NCBI GenBank assembly: GCA_951213105.1
Contig: OX578140.1
Coordinates: 123,497,649-123,561,648, forward strand
Reading direction: 5' to 3'
Source of the DNA: Amaurobius ferox
Taxonomy: Eukaryota; Arthropoda; Arachnida; Araneae; Amaurobiidae
Length of the DNA: 64,000 bases
Under the pieces are notes generated by a model. That model had not been told where the DNA came from. It ran no database searches and was given only the letters and a program-made list of their open reading frames with translations. The translations under genes and the position numbers were made by a program. Position 1 is the first letter of the stretch. Each line of letters begins with the position of its first letter. Below are positions 38,258-47,039 of the stretch, one piece after another.

Positions 38258-38832
38258 AGACACTTTTTAAATGCATTATCTCTTAGATTAGAATTAAATT
38301 AATTCAGTATTCACTCAATTAAAGAATCATTTTATTATTTTCTAATGCTATTGTATAGAGGAAGTTCACGGGTAATCACGACATTTAGACGAAAAAATAC
38401 ACTTAAAGACACCATGAACACATTTCGAACATTTTGGGAAATATTTCCATCCGTGTGTGTGTGTGTATCTGTGGGGTGCGAATGCACGTATCACTATGGC
38501 AATTTATATGTAGATGCATTCTGTATAAAATTAGAAACAGGTAGAATATTTTGTAATAAATGGGATTAAAACATTATTCCAAATTAGAGATATTAAATTA
38601 GAGAGAGTACGTACAGCCACGAAATTCTATATGTAGCTGCATTCCGAAAAAATTAGAATTAGGTAGATCATCATGTAATTAACGTGATTAGAATACGGGT
38701 GAAAGGGAGGGAGGGAGACACAGAGAGCGAGAGAGAAAGAGTGTGGTTGTGTGTGTGTCAAAATATAGTACGATTAAAATATAGTGTGGTACTGCAGGAG
38801 AGGTCGACCTTATTTCTAACGAGTAGGATTCA

Positions 38833-39072
38833 AGGGCGCCCATAAAACTTATTCCTGAGATGGCCAAACTCAAGGATGGGAGGTAAATATCTATTAACTT
38901 AATACCTACATTTCTGACCTTGAACGTCCGCGGGAGCGAAAGTGCCCCCTCGAGCTCCCCTATGGGCGCCCATAGAACATTTTCCAGCGGGTAAACTCAT
39001 GGATGAGAAGTACAATGTTGACTAGCTTGATACCTACATTTGTGACTTTGAACACCCCTATGGGCACCCATG
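38833..39072. repeat. ~130-bp unit with palindromic joints, two tandem copies
   Basis: Two diverged units lie head to tail. Their joint at 38960-38975 is the perfect 16-bp palindrome CTATGGGCGCCCATAG. Shared inner text includes TTGATACCTACATTTGTGAC and CTTGAACGTCC. The right edge (ATGGGCACCCATGG) abuts the first insertion of the LINE/SINE array. An inverted third copy lies at 46297-46533. Confidence 0.7.
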
Positions 39073-39268
39073 GTTATAAGTGTTGAAGACCCAGACCATT
39101 TGACTAGCCCTATAGGGCTTACAGCAGCTGTTTGAGTGGCCGGGAGAGATGGCTATAAGCACAAACTAATATAGTATTCTGTGGCTATAAGTGTTGCAGA
39201 CCCAAACCACTCGACTGACCCAGAGGGCTTACAGCAGCTATTTGAGTGGTCGGGATGTCTATAAGTGT

Positions 39269-39632
39269 TGTTGTTGAGACCCTGACCGTCCGACCTACCA
39301 GAAAGGTGTAAGGTAACCGTTTTGATGGCCGGGAAGTGCCACCCAATTTAGACCGGAACCCAGTGGGGGAGGCATCCACAGGGACCGTACCTTCCTTCCC
39401 CTACCACCAATCTCTCGGAAGGACTTACGGACCCACGTGATTGTACTCCGCATGAACACAGCGGCAGTTGTGGCAGCGCGCAAACCACCGGCTTACTGCG
39501 CCCGAAATGTGCCAACAGCACGCAGTGTTCCCAGGTGGTCACCCACCCAAGTACTAACCGCGCCCGTTGCTGCTTGACTTCGGTAATCTAACGAGAACTG
39601 GTGTTTTCATCATGGTAGGGCCGTTGGCATAT
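39269..39632 (-). mobile_element. 5S-headed SINE in the array
   Basis: The 5S-like head lies at 39511-39628 (inverted; GGCCGTTGGC end and GTGCCAACAG end). The shared body and a short TTG run at the 3' end follow. It is more diverged than the other copies, and the hairpin arm near 39320 is damaged (TTTGATGGCC). Confidence 0.88.
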
Positions 39633-39791
39633 GGCTATAAGTGTTGAAGACCCAGACCGTCCGACTCATCCTGAGGACTTGAGCATCTAATTGGACGGCC
39701 GGATGGCTATAAGTGTGGAAAACCCAGGCCGTTCGACTCATCCAGAGGACTTGAGCAACTATTTGGACGACCGGCGAATGGCTATAAGTGT

Positions 39792-40079
39792 TGTTGTTGT
39801 TGAAACCCAGACCGTCCGACCTACCAGAAAGGTGTAAGGTAACTGTTTGGACGGTCGGGAAGTGCCACCCAATTTAGACCGGAACCCAGTGGGGGAGGCA
39901 TCCACAGGTACCGTACCCTCCTTCCCCTACCACCAACCTCTCGGAAGGACTTTCGGACCCACATGTTTAACGTGATCGTACTCCGCATGAACACGGCGGC
40001 AGTTTTGGCAGTGGCTGGAATCGAACCCGGGCCTACCGAGTGCAACTCCAGCGCGCTAACCAATGGGCTACCGCGCCCT
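39792..40079 (-). mobile_element. tRNA-headed SINE in the array
   Basis: On the minus strand the head is a good tRNA match: GGGCGCGGTAGCCCATTGG with A box TTAGCGCGCTGGA, then B box GGTTCGATTCC. From CTGCCGCCGTGTTCATGCGG on, the body equals that of the 5S-headed SINEs down to the CAA-repeat end. The copy at 45916-46204 is almost identical. Confidence 0.9.
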
Positions 40080-40091
40080 GGCTATAAGTGT

Positions 40092-40478
40092 TGTTGTTGT
40101 TGAGACCCAGACCGTCCGACCTACCAGAAAGGTGTAAGGTAACTGTATGGACGGCCGGGAAGTGCCACCCAATTTAGACCGGAACCCAGTGGGGGAGGCA
40201 TCCACAGGGACCGTACCCTCCTTCCCCTACCACCAACCTCTCGGAAGGACTTACGGACCCACATGTTTAACGTGATCGTACTCCGCATGAACACGGCGGC
40301 ATTTGTGGTATCGTGCAAATCTAGCGCGCAAACCACGGGGATACCGCACCCGAGATGGCCAACAGCACGCGGTGTTCCGAGGTGGTCACCCACCAAGTAC
40401 TAACCGCGCCCGATGCTGCTTGACTTCGGTGATCTAACGAGAACCGGTGTTTTCAGCACGGTACGGCCGTTGGCCTCT
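40092..40478 (-). mobile_element. 5S-headed SINE in the array
   Basis: The 5S-like head lies at 40357-40474. Behind it (40300-40356) is a worn tRNA-like piece with GGTGCGGTATCCCCGTGG and GCGCGCTAGATTTGCACG but no B box. The shared body and CAA-repeat 3' end follow. It is close in sequence to the copy at 10409-10788. Confidence 0.9.
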
Positions 40479-40490
40479 GGCTATAAGTGT

Positions 40491-40651
40491 TGTTGTTGTT
40501 GAAACCCAGACCGTCCGACCTACCAGAAAGGTGTAAGGTAACTGTTTGGACGGTCGGGAAGTGCCACCCAATTTAGACCGGAACCCAGTGGGGGAGGCAT
40601 CCACAGGGACCGTACCCTTCTTCCCCTACCACCAACCTCTCGGAAGGACCT
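40491..40651 (-). mobile_element. 5'-truncated SINE in the array
   Basis: Only the last ~160 bp of the shared body and tail remain, ending at AACCTCTCGGAAGGACC. The head type cannot be told. Confidence 0.88.
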
Positions 40652-40979
40652 GGCTATAAGTGTAGAAGACCCAGACCGTCCGACTCGTCCAGGGGATGGC
40701 TATAAGTGTGAGTGTGAAGACCCAGACCGTCCGACTCATCCGGAGGACTTGAGTATCTAATTGGACGGCCGGGAAGAGATCCGGCGACAACACCAGAAAA
40801 AACACAACTAAACAAAACAGCAAACAAACAAAGCAGTAATCAAAAACAAAACACAACATCAAAACAACACAGCAAACCAAAATAAAAGGGAAGGCGGCAC
40901 CACCGGGGAGGAGCAAGTAAAAACCAAGGGGATCAACAACCAGAGAAAAAGTTAAAAGCAGCAATGGCTCTCAGGCTAT

Positions 40980-43900
40980 TCAAGTGATTTTGTTGGATAT
41001 TTCTCTCGCTATGAGAACACAGTTTTTAATTTTGTTAATTGAAGTTTTATTCGAGCAGACACTCGAGAACCAGGCCGCGGAATTAGCGGGGGAAGGTTTA
41101 GAAAGATGAAAAGGTTTAGAGTGGGGGCAAGCAAAGACGTAGTGGTCTGCATCTCCAAAGGAACCGCAGGAACAGCAAGAGGTTGATTTAAATTTAAAAA
41201 AGTAAAGGTAATCCAAAAATGGGCCGTGGCCCGTGATAAAACAAATAAGATATTTGTTCATTAAAAGGAAATTAAAGTTTACGTGGGGAAGAAAGTTTAA
41301 AATTCTGGCTGGGTCATGGGTGCGAGGGGAAATGTAGTTGTTTAGATAGGATTGCCAGGCGTTTAAGATATCTAGTTTACAATGCTTTTTTAACAGAGAG
41401 TAGGGAAAAGGTAAAGGAGATGGGGTACCTGAAGAGGTAGCAAGTTTTGCATTTTCATCGGCGGCCTCGTTGCCCGAGATGTCAGAATGGGCTTTAACCC
41501 AACAGAGGTTTATTAAATGTTTGTTTAAATTTGCATCTAGTTTAATTTTAGAAAGATAGTCAGATTTGTTTCTAATGGAGTTAAGGGCCGAAATGGAGGA
41601 TTGACTATCTGAAAAAATATTTATTTTTAAATTATTTGTAGAAGCCCAGTTGATAGCAAAGTGTATTGCTGCTATTTCAGCTTGAAAAACTGTGTTCCCA
41701 AGGTTGAGTTTGAAAGTATATATGTTTTGAAGTTTATCCCCCCTGTATATGCAAATGGCGTAACCCACTTTGTCGTCAATGGCAGAGCCATCAGTGTAAA
41801 TATTTATGTCTGAAAAAAGTGAGGGGTCGAAGGGAGCCAGATAGGCGATACGAAGGGAAGGGGGGATAGAAGAGGAAGGGCGATTGAAGTCAAAGTTAGG
41901 GGGAGAGGGAAGAGACGGGTTGGTAAAATGATTTGTTCTGAGTTTCCAGAAGGCATATTTTTTAAATTGTGTATTAATGACAAAATGAATGGGGGGAATA
42001 CCAGTTATAGAGTAAAGAGAAATGTTGGAAGTAGTCCGAAAACCAGAAGAGATTTTGAGAAGAAAAATCCTTTGCAAAGACAAAAGTTTTTTGACCTGAG
42101 CCCCAGTCAAAGCTTGTCCCCAAATTCCTGCGCCGAAAATGATTATCTTTTCGATGACCGAAAGATACCAGATTTTTAAAAAGGATTTATCTATACCCCA
42201 GTTATTGCCAGACACCCTCCCAAAGGTGCTGGCGAACTTAAAACATTTCTCTCTAAGATTGAAAATGTGGGAGCTCCATTTTAAATTATCGTCGATAGTG
42301 ATTCCAAGAAAGGTGAGTTGTCTAGTTGTAGGTATTTTATGGTTTTGAATTTTGAAGGAAGGGCGTTGTCTGATTTTTGAGCGGTTTTTATTAAAGATAA
42401 TTGATTTACATTTTTCTGGAGCTATGGAAAGTTTTAAAACTGTGAGAGTGGATGAGATAAGGTTTAAAAGGTTATTGGTATTAAGTTGTAGTGTTTTTAA
42501 GTTGGATGAATAGGTGACCACCGCGAGATCATCTGCGAAAGCCTGGAGGTGACAAAGATCGTTGTTGAGTTTTAGAATGTCATTAAAGTAGATACTCCAC
42601 AGGCAAGGGGATATAACCGATCCCTGTGGAGCGCCCATAGAAATGTGTTTTGTAATATGTGATTTACCTATGTTGAGTGAAATTTCTCTGTTAAAAAGAT
42701 ATGAAAAAATGAAATTTTGAAAAGGCTGAGGGAGGTTGATTTTTGAAAATGAAAGAGGCAAGACATTCCAGTTGAGACTGTCAAATGCTCCGCAGATGTC
42801 CACGGTGGTCAAAGAAACAAAATGTATTGACTTGTGGGAGGAAATGGTTTGAATTAGCCCAAGAGCAGCGTCCTCACAACTCGTTAATTCCTTAAAGCCA
42901 TATTGGAGGGGATGGAGAGCATCCTCAGAAGAAAGCCAAAAATTGAGTTTATTTATGAAAATTTTTTCCAATATTTTACCAAGGGTCGGGAGGAGGCAAA
43001 TGGGTCTATACGAAGAACATTGAGACGGGTCTTTTCCAGGTTTATTAAAGAAGAGAATGTTGGCATTTTTGAGACAAGAGGGAAAGTGGCAGAATTTAAA
43101 ACATAGATTTATAGTTTTTGATAGGAAAGAAGGGAAAAATTTATAAAGTTGCTTCCAAATTGTGAAATCTAAATTGTCAAGGCCTGGGGCCTTACCATTT
43201 TTTAAATTTTTAAAGACAATGAGGAGCTCTTCATCCGAAACCACCCCCAGTCCCTCAGAAGGCAAAGTAAATGAAGGAAAGTTTATAAAATCCTTATCTT
43301 CTTTAAAATGGTGGTCCAACAAGCGTTTCAGTTTATCATCAAGGTTGAGGGAAGGGGAGTCAGGGAAGTGGAGATTAATGTTATTAAATTTTTTGTGTTT
43401 CTGGAAAGTAAATTTGAATTGAGAGCCGAAAGTTTTGCTGCATCCTGTGCAGAAAGATTTCCAGGAGTCAAGTCTTGTTTTCTTAATCAGTAATTTGTAT
43501 TTGGCTCTATTTTGTTTATAAAGAATTAAGGCCGCAGAGATTTCGGCGGGAGGGGCAAAATTCCTCTCGAGTGATTTGACTCTTTTATAAAGGGCGGTAA
43601 CGAAGTTTCTATGTTTTGTGAGGGTGGGATTCCACCAGGAAAAATTTTTAATTGTTTTTGATTTTTTCTTTCTAATAAATTTTAAGGCACAATTTTGGGT
43701 TATATCAATAAGAGTTTTAAAAAAAGAATCTAGGGAGTTAGTGTCATGAATATTATCTAAAAGGGGATTGAGAAAATTTAAGTTTGCTCTAAAGTTATGT
43801 ATAAATTTACCGATTCCGTATTGAGTTTTGAAAAAGAAAGTATCATTAGAGGGGGGGTCAAGGCTAAGTGTAATTTTAATATATTTATGGTCGCTAAGAG

Positions 43901-44489
43901 TATCACTCGAGAGGACCTCCCAGCTAAAAAGAGAATCGAAGAGTGAAAAGTTCATGAGAGAAAGGTCGGGGAATCCATTTCCGGAGTGTGAAGCGAAAGT
44001 TGGACCACAATTTTTATCGTTACAGATTATGAGATTGTTTTTGAGGCAAAAGTCAATCATGTCCAACCCCCTCTGGTCGGTGAACCCATATCCCCACATC
44101 CGAGCACGGGCATTAAAATCTCCCAGAAGGAGAAAGTTAGAGTTCAGGTAGTCAAAGATATCTATTTCTGATAAAAGGGTTAAAAAGTTATCATGGGGTG
44201 GGAAATATATGCTAGCTAGATTAATGATGGGATGCTGGGGAAGTAATATTTCTATAAAGATTGATGAGGATGATTTAAATTTAAAGTTTACTGTTAAGAG
44301 TGGATTAAAGATTAAAATAGCCGAGACAAATTGGCGAACACCAGGAGGGGGGGAGAGAATTAAATTATGATTTATATAGGGTTCTTGAAGACATACGTAG
44401 TCTATTGAGTTGTCTATTGCAAATTTAAAGAGATTTGAATGGGCGGAAAGAGAGTGGTTTAAGTTAATCTGGATACCGGTAATAGTCAT
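40980..44489 (-). CDS. LINE ORF2: endonuclease, reverse transcriptase, RNase H
   Basis: This intact frame of about 1170 codons starts at MTITGIQINLNHS (44489). The open frame reaches 44546, but the endonuclease fold begins here. APE endonuclease: INLNHS, LQEPYI (catalytic Glu), GDFNARARMWG and SDHKYI. Reverse transcriptase: NKPGKDPSQCSSYRPI, VDICGAFDSLNW (first Asp), GAPQGSVISP and FADDLAVV (catalytic Asp pair). RNase H: IYTDGSA, QAEIAAIH, FSDSQSS and GNEAADENAK, with all four acidic residues present. A C-terminal Cys/His motif CCSCGSFGDADHYVFACPH follows. No stop or frameshift is seen, so it could still be functional. It is the likely driver of the SINEs that share its 3' end. Confidence 0.93.
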   Translation of the reverse strand: MTITGIQINLNHSLSAHSNLFKFAIDNSIDYVCLQEPYINHNLILSPPPGVRQFVSAILIFNPLLTVNFKFKSSSSIFIEILLPQHPIINLASIYFPPHDNFLTLLSEIDIFDYLNSNFLLLGDFNARARMWGYGFTDQRGLDMIDFCLKNNLIICNDKNCGPTFASHSGNGFPDLSLMNFSLFDSLFSWEVLSSDTLSDHKYIKITLSLDPPSNDTFFFKTQYGIGKFIHNFRANLNFLNPLLDNIHDTNSLDSFFKTLIDITQNCALKFIRKKKSKTIKNFSWWNPTLTKHRNFVTALYKRVKSLERNFAPPAEISAALILYKQNRAKYKLLIKKTRLDSWKSFCTGCSKTFGSQFKFTFQKHKKFNNINLHFPDSPSLNLDDKLKRLLDHHFKEDKDFINFPSFTLPSEGLGVVSDEELLIVFKNLKNGKAPGLDNLDFTIWKQLYKFFPSFLSKTINLCFKFCHFPSCLKNANILFFNKPGKDPSQCSSYRPICLLPTLGKILEKIFINKLNFWLSSEDALHPLQYGFKELTSCEDAALGLIQTISSHKSIHFVSLTTVDICGAFDSLNWNVLPLSFSKINLPQPFQNFIFSYLFNREISLNIGKSHITKHISMGAPQGSVISPCLWSIYFNDILKLNNDLCHLQAFADDLAVVTYSSNLKTLQLNTNNLLNLISSTLTVLKLSIAPEKCKSIIFNKNRSKIRQRPSFKIQNHKIPTTRQLTFLGITIDDNLKWSSHIFNLREKCFKFASTFGRVSGNNWGIDKSFLKIWYLSVIEKIIIFGAGIWGQALTGAQVKKLLSLQRIFLLKISSGFRTTSNISLYSITGIPPIHFVINTQFKKYAFWKLRTNHFTNPSLPSPPNFDFNRPSSSIPPSLRIAYLAPFDPSLFSDINIYTDGSAIDDKVGYAICIYRGDKLQNIYTFKLNLGNTVFQAEIAAIHFAINWASTNNLKINIFSDSQSSISALNSIRNKSDYLSKIKLDANLNKHLINLCWVKAHSDISGNEAADENAKLATSSGTPSPLPFPYSLLKKHCKLDILNAWQSYLNNYISPRTHDPARILNFLPHVNFNFLLMNKYLICFITGHGPFLDYLYFFKFKSTSCCSCGSFGDADHYVFACPHSKPFHLSKPSPANSAAWFSSVCSNKTSINKIKNCVLIAREISNKIT

Positions 44490-44660
44490 GGCAAGAAAGG
44501 AAGTATAAAAAAGGGAAAAGGCTCGGATGGGGGGATGAAACCCCAAGGCAAAGCTTTAAGAAGAAAAAAAATAAAATAAAAACATATATACAGAGGCAAT
44601 ACAAACATATTAAAATAGAACAAGGAAACAGATAAAAAAGCTAAATCTGTATAAAAGTTT

Positions 44661-45914
44661 TCACGCCTCCCTCTGAAGGGAGCGAATTTTTGCCATTTCG
44701 GCCATATAAGTTCTACAGTTTTTTCGATCGTGCGTGTTATGATCAGTTTCATAATGTAGGTTTGGGTTCAGATCGTTCGAGGTTGTGCAATTGACACATG
44801 TTGGAGTTCGTGCTTTGCAGTCTCTAAAAGTATGGCCGCTGCGAGTACAGTGGCTGCAGTTGCCTTCGGAGTAATGGCAAAAATTAGCGACGTGCCCGTA
44901 TCCCTGGCACTTATGACACATTTTTAGGGATATGTATTTTTTCACCAGGTAGGACTTGAAATGGTGAAACAGTTTTTTCGAGTCCAATATTCGGTTAGCA
45001 GTAGAGAGGTCGACTAGGAACACCCAGTTCAGGCTACCAGATCTGGTTTTGAAATTTTTTATGATTCGAATGTCTCCAGGTTTTAGTGTAGGATGGTTTA
45101 GACAAATAAGTGCTTTAACGTTTTCTTCTGAAAAGTCTGAAGGAACGCCGAAGATGATAAGAGCTAGTTTTCGATCTTCCTGGAGTTTAATGGTAAATTT
45201 ATCTTTAATTGCTGAGTTTTGGAAGATCGGCAACAGGTTTCCAGGGTTCTGCTCTTTACAGGTTACCTTTAGGGTACCGTTCGGGAGAGTCGAAATGTTT
45301 TTTATGTTGATGCCCCGAGGGCAAGGTAGTGAAAATAGATCCTTTTTAAGTTGAACGTTGTCTTTTGTCCTGTCCTTCCCCTGGAGGAGGATACTTGAAT
45401 AAAGTCTGTTCCCGGCGGGGTCAGTCAAAGGATGAGCAGAGGAGGAGGTTGAGGCAGAAGCACCAGGAGGAACAGATCCTTTCAGAGTTTGTTGCACCGT
45501 ATTCTTGACAAGAAGAGGAATTTCTTTGGTTATGGAAGATGAAAGAGCTTTCAGGCCAGTATCCAATTTATTTTGTAGAGTAGAAAGATTATCGTTGATT
45601 GTTTTGGAGAGTGCAGAGATAGCATCAGTATTTGCACGGCGAGAACGTGGAGACGGAGGAGAGACATTACTTTCAAGAGTGTGACAGGAAATCTTTATAT
45701 CTTTAAATTTCTCCTCTGTGTATGATTTCTGGGTTGCATTAAGCTTGATATTTTTGGCAATGTATTTCTCGAGCCTTGAGATGTTTAGTAAAATTCTTGC
45801 AACATGCTCGTTGTTGACGTTGAAAGGAGGAATATCTATATCTGTGAGAGACGAGCCAGGACTGGAAGCAGCAGAAGGAGCAAGAGTGGAAGACTGGTCG
45901 TCAGGTTCATGGCT
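44661..45914 (-). CDS. LINE ORF1: gag-like RNA-binding protein, N-terminus cut
   Basis: The frame is open for about 417 codons from the SINE junction down to a stop at 44661. An internal TTG at 45566 could be mistaken for the start, but the frame continues upstream. Features in order: Ser-rich start, a likely coiled coil (SALSKTINDNLSTLQNKLD) after a basic patch SPRSRRAN, an RRM-like/PRE_C2HC region, and zinc knuckles CHKCQGYGHVANFC and CSHCTRSGHTFRDC. A third variant Cys cluster starting CVNCTTSND comes next. Such proteins package LINE RNA. No in-frame ATG is found before the SINE insertion. Confidence 0.85.
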   Translation of the reverse strand, partial: SHEPDDQSSTLAPSAASSPGSSLTDIDIPPFNVNNEHVARILLNISRLEKYIAKNIKLNATQKSYTEEKFKDIKISCHTLESNVSPPSPRSRRANTDAISALSKTINDNLSTLQNKLDTGLKALSSSITKEIPLLVKNTVQQTLKGSVPPGASASTSSSAHPLTDPAGNRLYSSILLQGKDRTKDNVQLKKDLFSLPCPRGINIKNISTLPNGTLKVTCKEQNPGNLLPIFQNSAIKDKFTIKLQEDRKLALIIFGVPSDFSEENVKALICLNHPTLKPGDIRIIKNFKTRSGSLNWVFLVDLSTANRILDSKKLFHHFKSYLVKKYISLKMCHKCQGYGHVANFCHYSEGNCSHCTRSGHTFRDCKARTPTCVNCTTSNDLNPNLHYETDHNTHDRKNCRTYMAEMAKIRSLQREA

Positions 45915-45915
45915 G

Positions 45916-46204
45916 TTGTTGTTGTTGAAACCCAGACCGTCCGACCTACCAGAAAGGTGTAAGGTAACTGTTTGGACGGTCGGGAAGTGCCATCCAATTT
46001 AGACCGGAACCCAGTGGGGGAGGCATCCACAGGGACCGTACCCTCCTTCCCCTACCACCAACCTCTCGGAAGGACTTTCGGACCCACATGTTTAACGTGA
46101 TCGTACTCCGCATGAACACGGCGGCAGTTTTGGCAGTGGCTGGAATCGAACCCGGGCCTACCGAGTGCAACTCCAGCGCGCTAACCAATGGGCTACCGCG
46201 CCCT
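45916..46204 (-). mobile_element. tRNA-headed SINE at the LINE 5' end, 15-bp TSD
   Basis: This full SINE has the tRNA head with B box at the high-coordinate end and TTG repeats at the low end. Target duplications TCAGGTTCATGGCTG lie at 45901-45915 and 46206-46220. The insertion is in the same orientation as the LINE and splits its ORF1 5' region or junction. It is nearly identical to the copy at 39792-40079, so it is young. Confidence 0.92.
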
Positions 46205-46295
46205 ATCAGGTTCATGGCTGTAAAACTTTAGACTTCACGGAAACTTTTGTAGGGTCTGGAAAGACTCCATTTTTCCACCCCTGGGGAAATCGAAA

Positions 46296-46533
46296 CACAA
46301 CTCCGTTAGGTTCGTTCTGTCCTGAGGTTACTAGTATAAGTAGGGAGTTTTTTCAATGAGCGCCCATAGGGGAGGGAAAGGAGGCACTTCCGCTCCCCTG
46401 GACATTCAAGGCCCCAAATGTGGGGATCAAGGTAGTCAATATTGTACATATCATTGAGTTTAACGCCTAGAAAAGTTCTATGGGCGCCTATGCTTATAGT
46501 ATCGACAACGGGACAGAACCTAACGGAGCTTAA
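46296..46533. mobile_element. MITE-like element with long inverted arms
   Basis: The left arm ACTCCGTTAGGTTC through CTGTCCTGAGGTTACTAGT to TATAAG pairs with the right arm read inverted (GCTCCGTTAGGTTCTGTCCC, then ACTATAAG). Between the arms lies one ~130-bp unit bounded by GCGCCCATAG and CTATGGGCGCC. It matches, inverted, the pair at 38833-39072. The superfamily is unknown. Confidence 0.65.
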
Positions 46534-47039
46534 TATAGTGTCAAAAAGGCTTTATCAATCAATGACTTTGAGTCCTTCACAGCTTAACCGAATTAAATTT
46601 TATTTTGTGCAAATATTGTATTTGAAACGATTATAACCGCGAAACTCAACATATCTTAAATCAAGTATATTAATTTCCCCAAAGGGACAGGAATTATCAA
46701 ATAAATTAAACTTCATTTTCCAAGATATTGAATATTCATCAATTTGACATCATTTTTATTAATTTAGTGTCATTTTTGCCAATTTGGAAACATTTTAAAT
46801 AAAATGTCAAGTTGACGATATTTTGTTAATTTATCGACAAGCATTACAGACAGACAGACAAACTAATAAATTACGTTTGACGAATTGTTTGATGTCAAAA
46901 TACAAAACTATTGTGAAACAGTGTCTCGTGAATAAAACCTACCAGAATGATGCTAACACCGTTGTCACATAATATTGTACATGGAATGCAAACATATTGC
47001 GGTAGTTAGCACTGTTTTAATTTCATGTATTTTTAAAAT

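Larger units (their letters stand above)
39072..40709 (-). repeat. Same-target array of LINE tails and SINEs
   Basis: Eleven copies of GGCTATAAGTGT (or near) lie at 39072, 39151, 39183, 39257, 39633, 39705, 39780, 40080, 40479, 40652 and 40698. Between them sit separate insertions, all with 3' ends toward low coordinates: LINE tails of about 45-80 bp (39072, 39183, 39633, 39705, 40652), SINEs (39257, 39780, 40080, 40479) and finally the long LINE. Elements of different lengths share this same short sequence at each joint, and elsewhere in the window the same elements lack it. It is therefore the duplicated target rather than part of the element. Confidence 0.85.
40710..45915 (-). mobile_element. 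Near-complete RNase H-bearing LINE (I/LOA/R1-like)
   Basis: This non-LTR retrotransposon of about 5.2 kb has ORF1 (zinc knuckles), a T-rich spacer, ORF2 (endonuclease, reverse transcriptase, RNase H), and a 3' UTR whose last ~60 bases form the hairpin shared with the SINEs. No poly-A tail is seen. It is inserted at the array target (GGCTATAAGTGT at 40698-40709). ORF1 has no in-frame ATG before the SINE insertion at 45915, so the element may be 5'-truncated. The sequence ATGGCTGTAA just beyond the SINE (46214-46223) resembles the array target and may mark its 5' end. Confidence 0.85.

Noticed and set aside
40018..40079. tRNA gene (A and B boxes, minus strand)
   Set aside because: It runs directly into the SINE body, lacks a proper acceptor partner and terminator, and recurs identically at the 45.9-46.2 kb SINE.
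39072..40709. Regularly repeated short sequence resembling a CRISPR-like array
   Set aside because: The spacers are related retrotransposon tails and SINEs of very different length in a eukaryotic genome. No cas genes are present.
40626..40964. 112-aa hydrophobic minus-strand ORF
   Set aside because: It lies in the T-rich LINE 3' UTR. The hydrophobicity comes from T-rich codons.
41928..45354. Several + strand ORFs of 60-107 aa
   Set aside because: They are antisense shadows of LINE ORF1 and ORF2.
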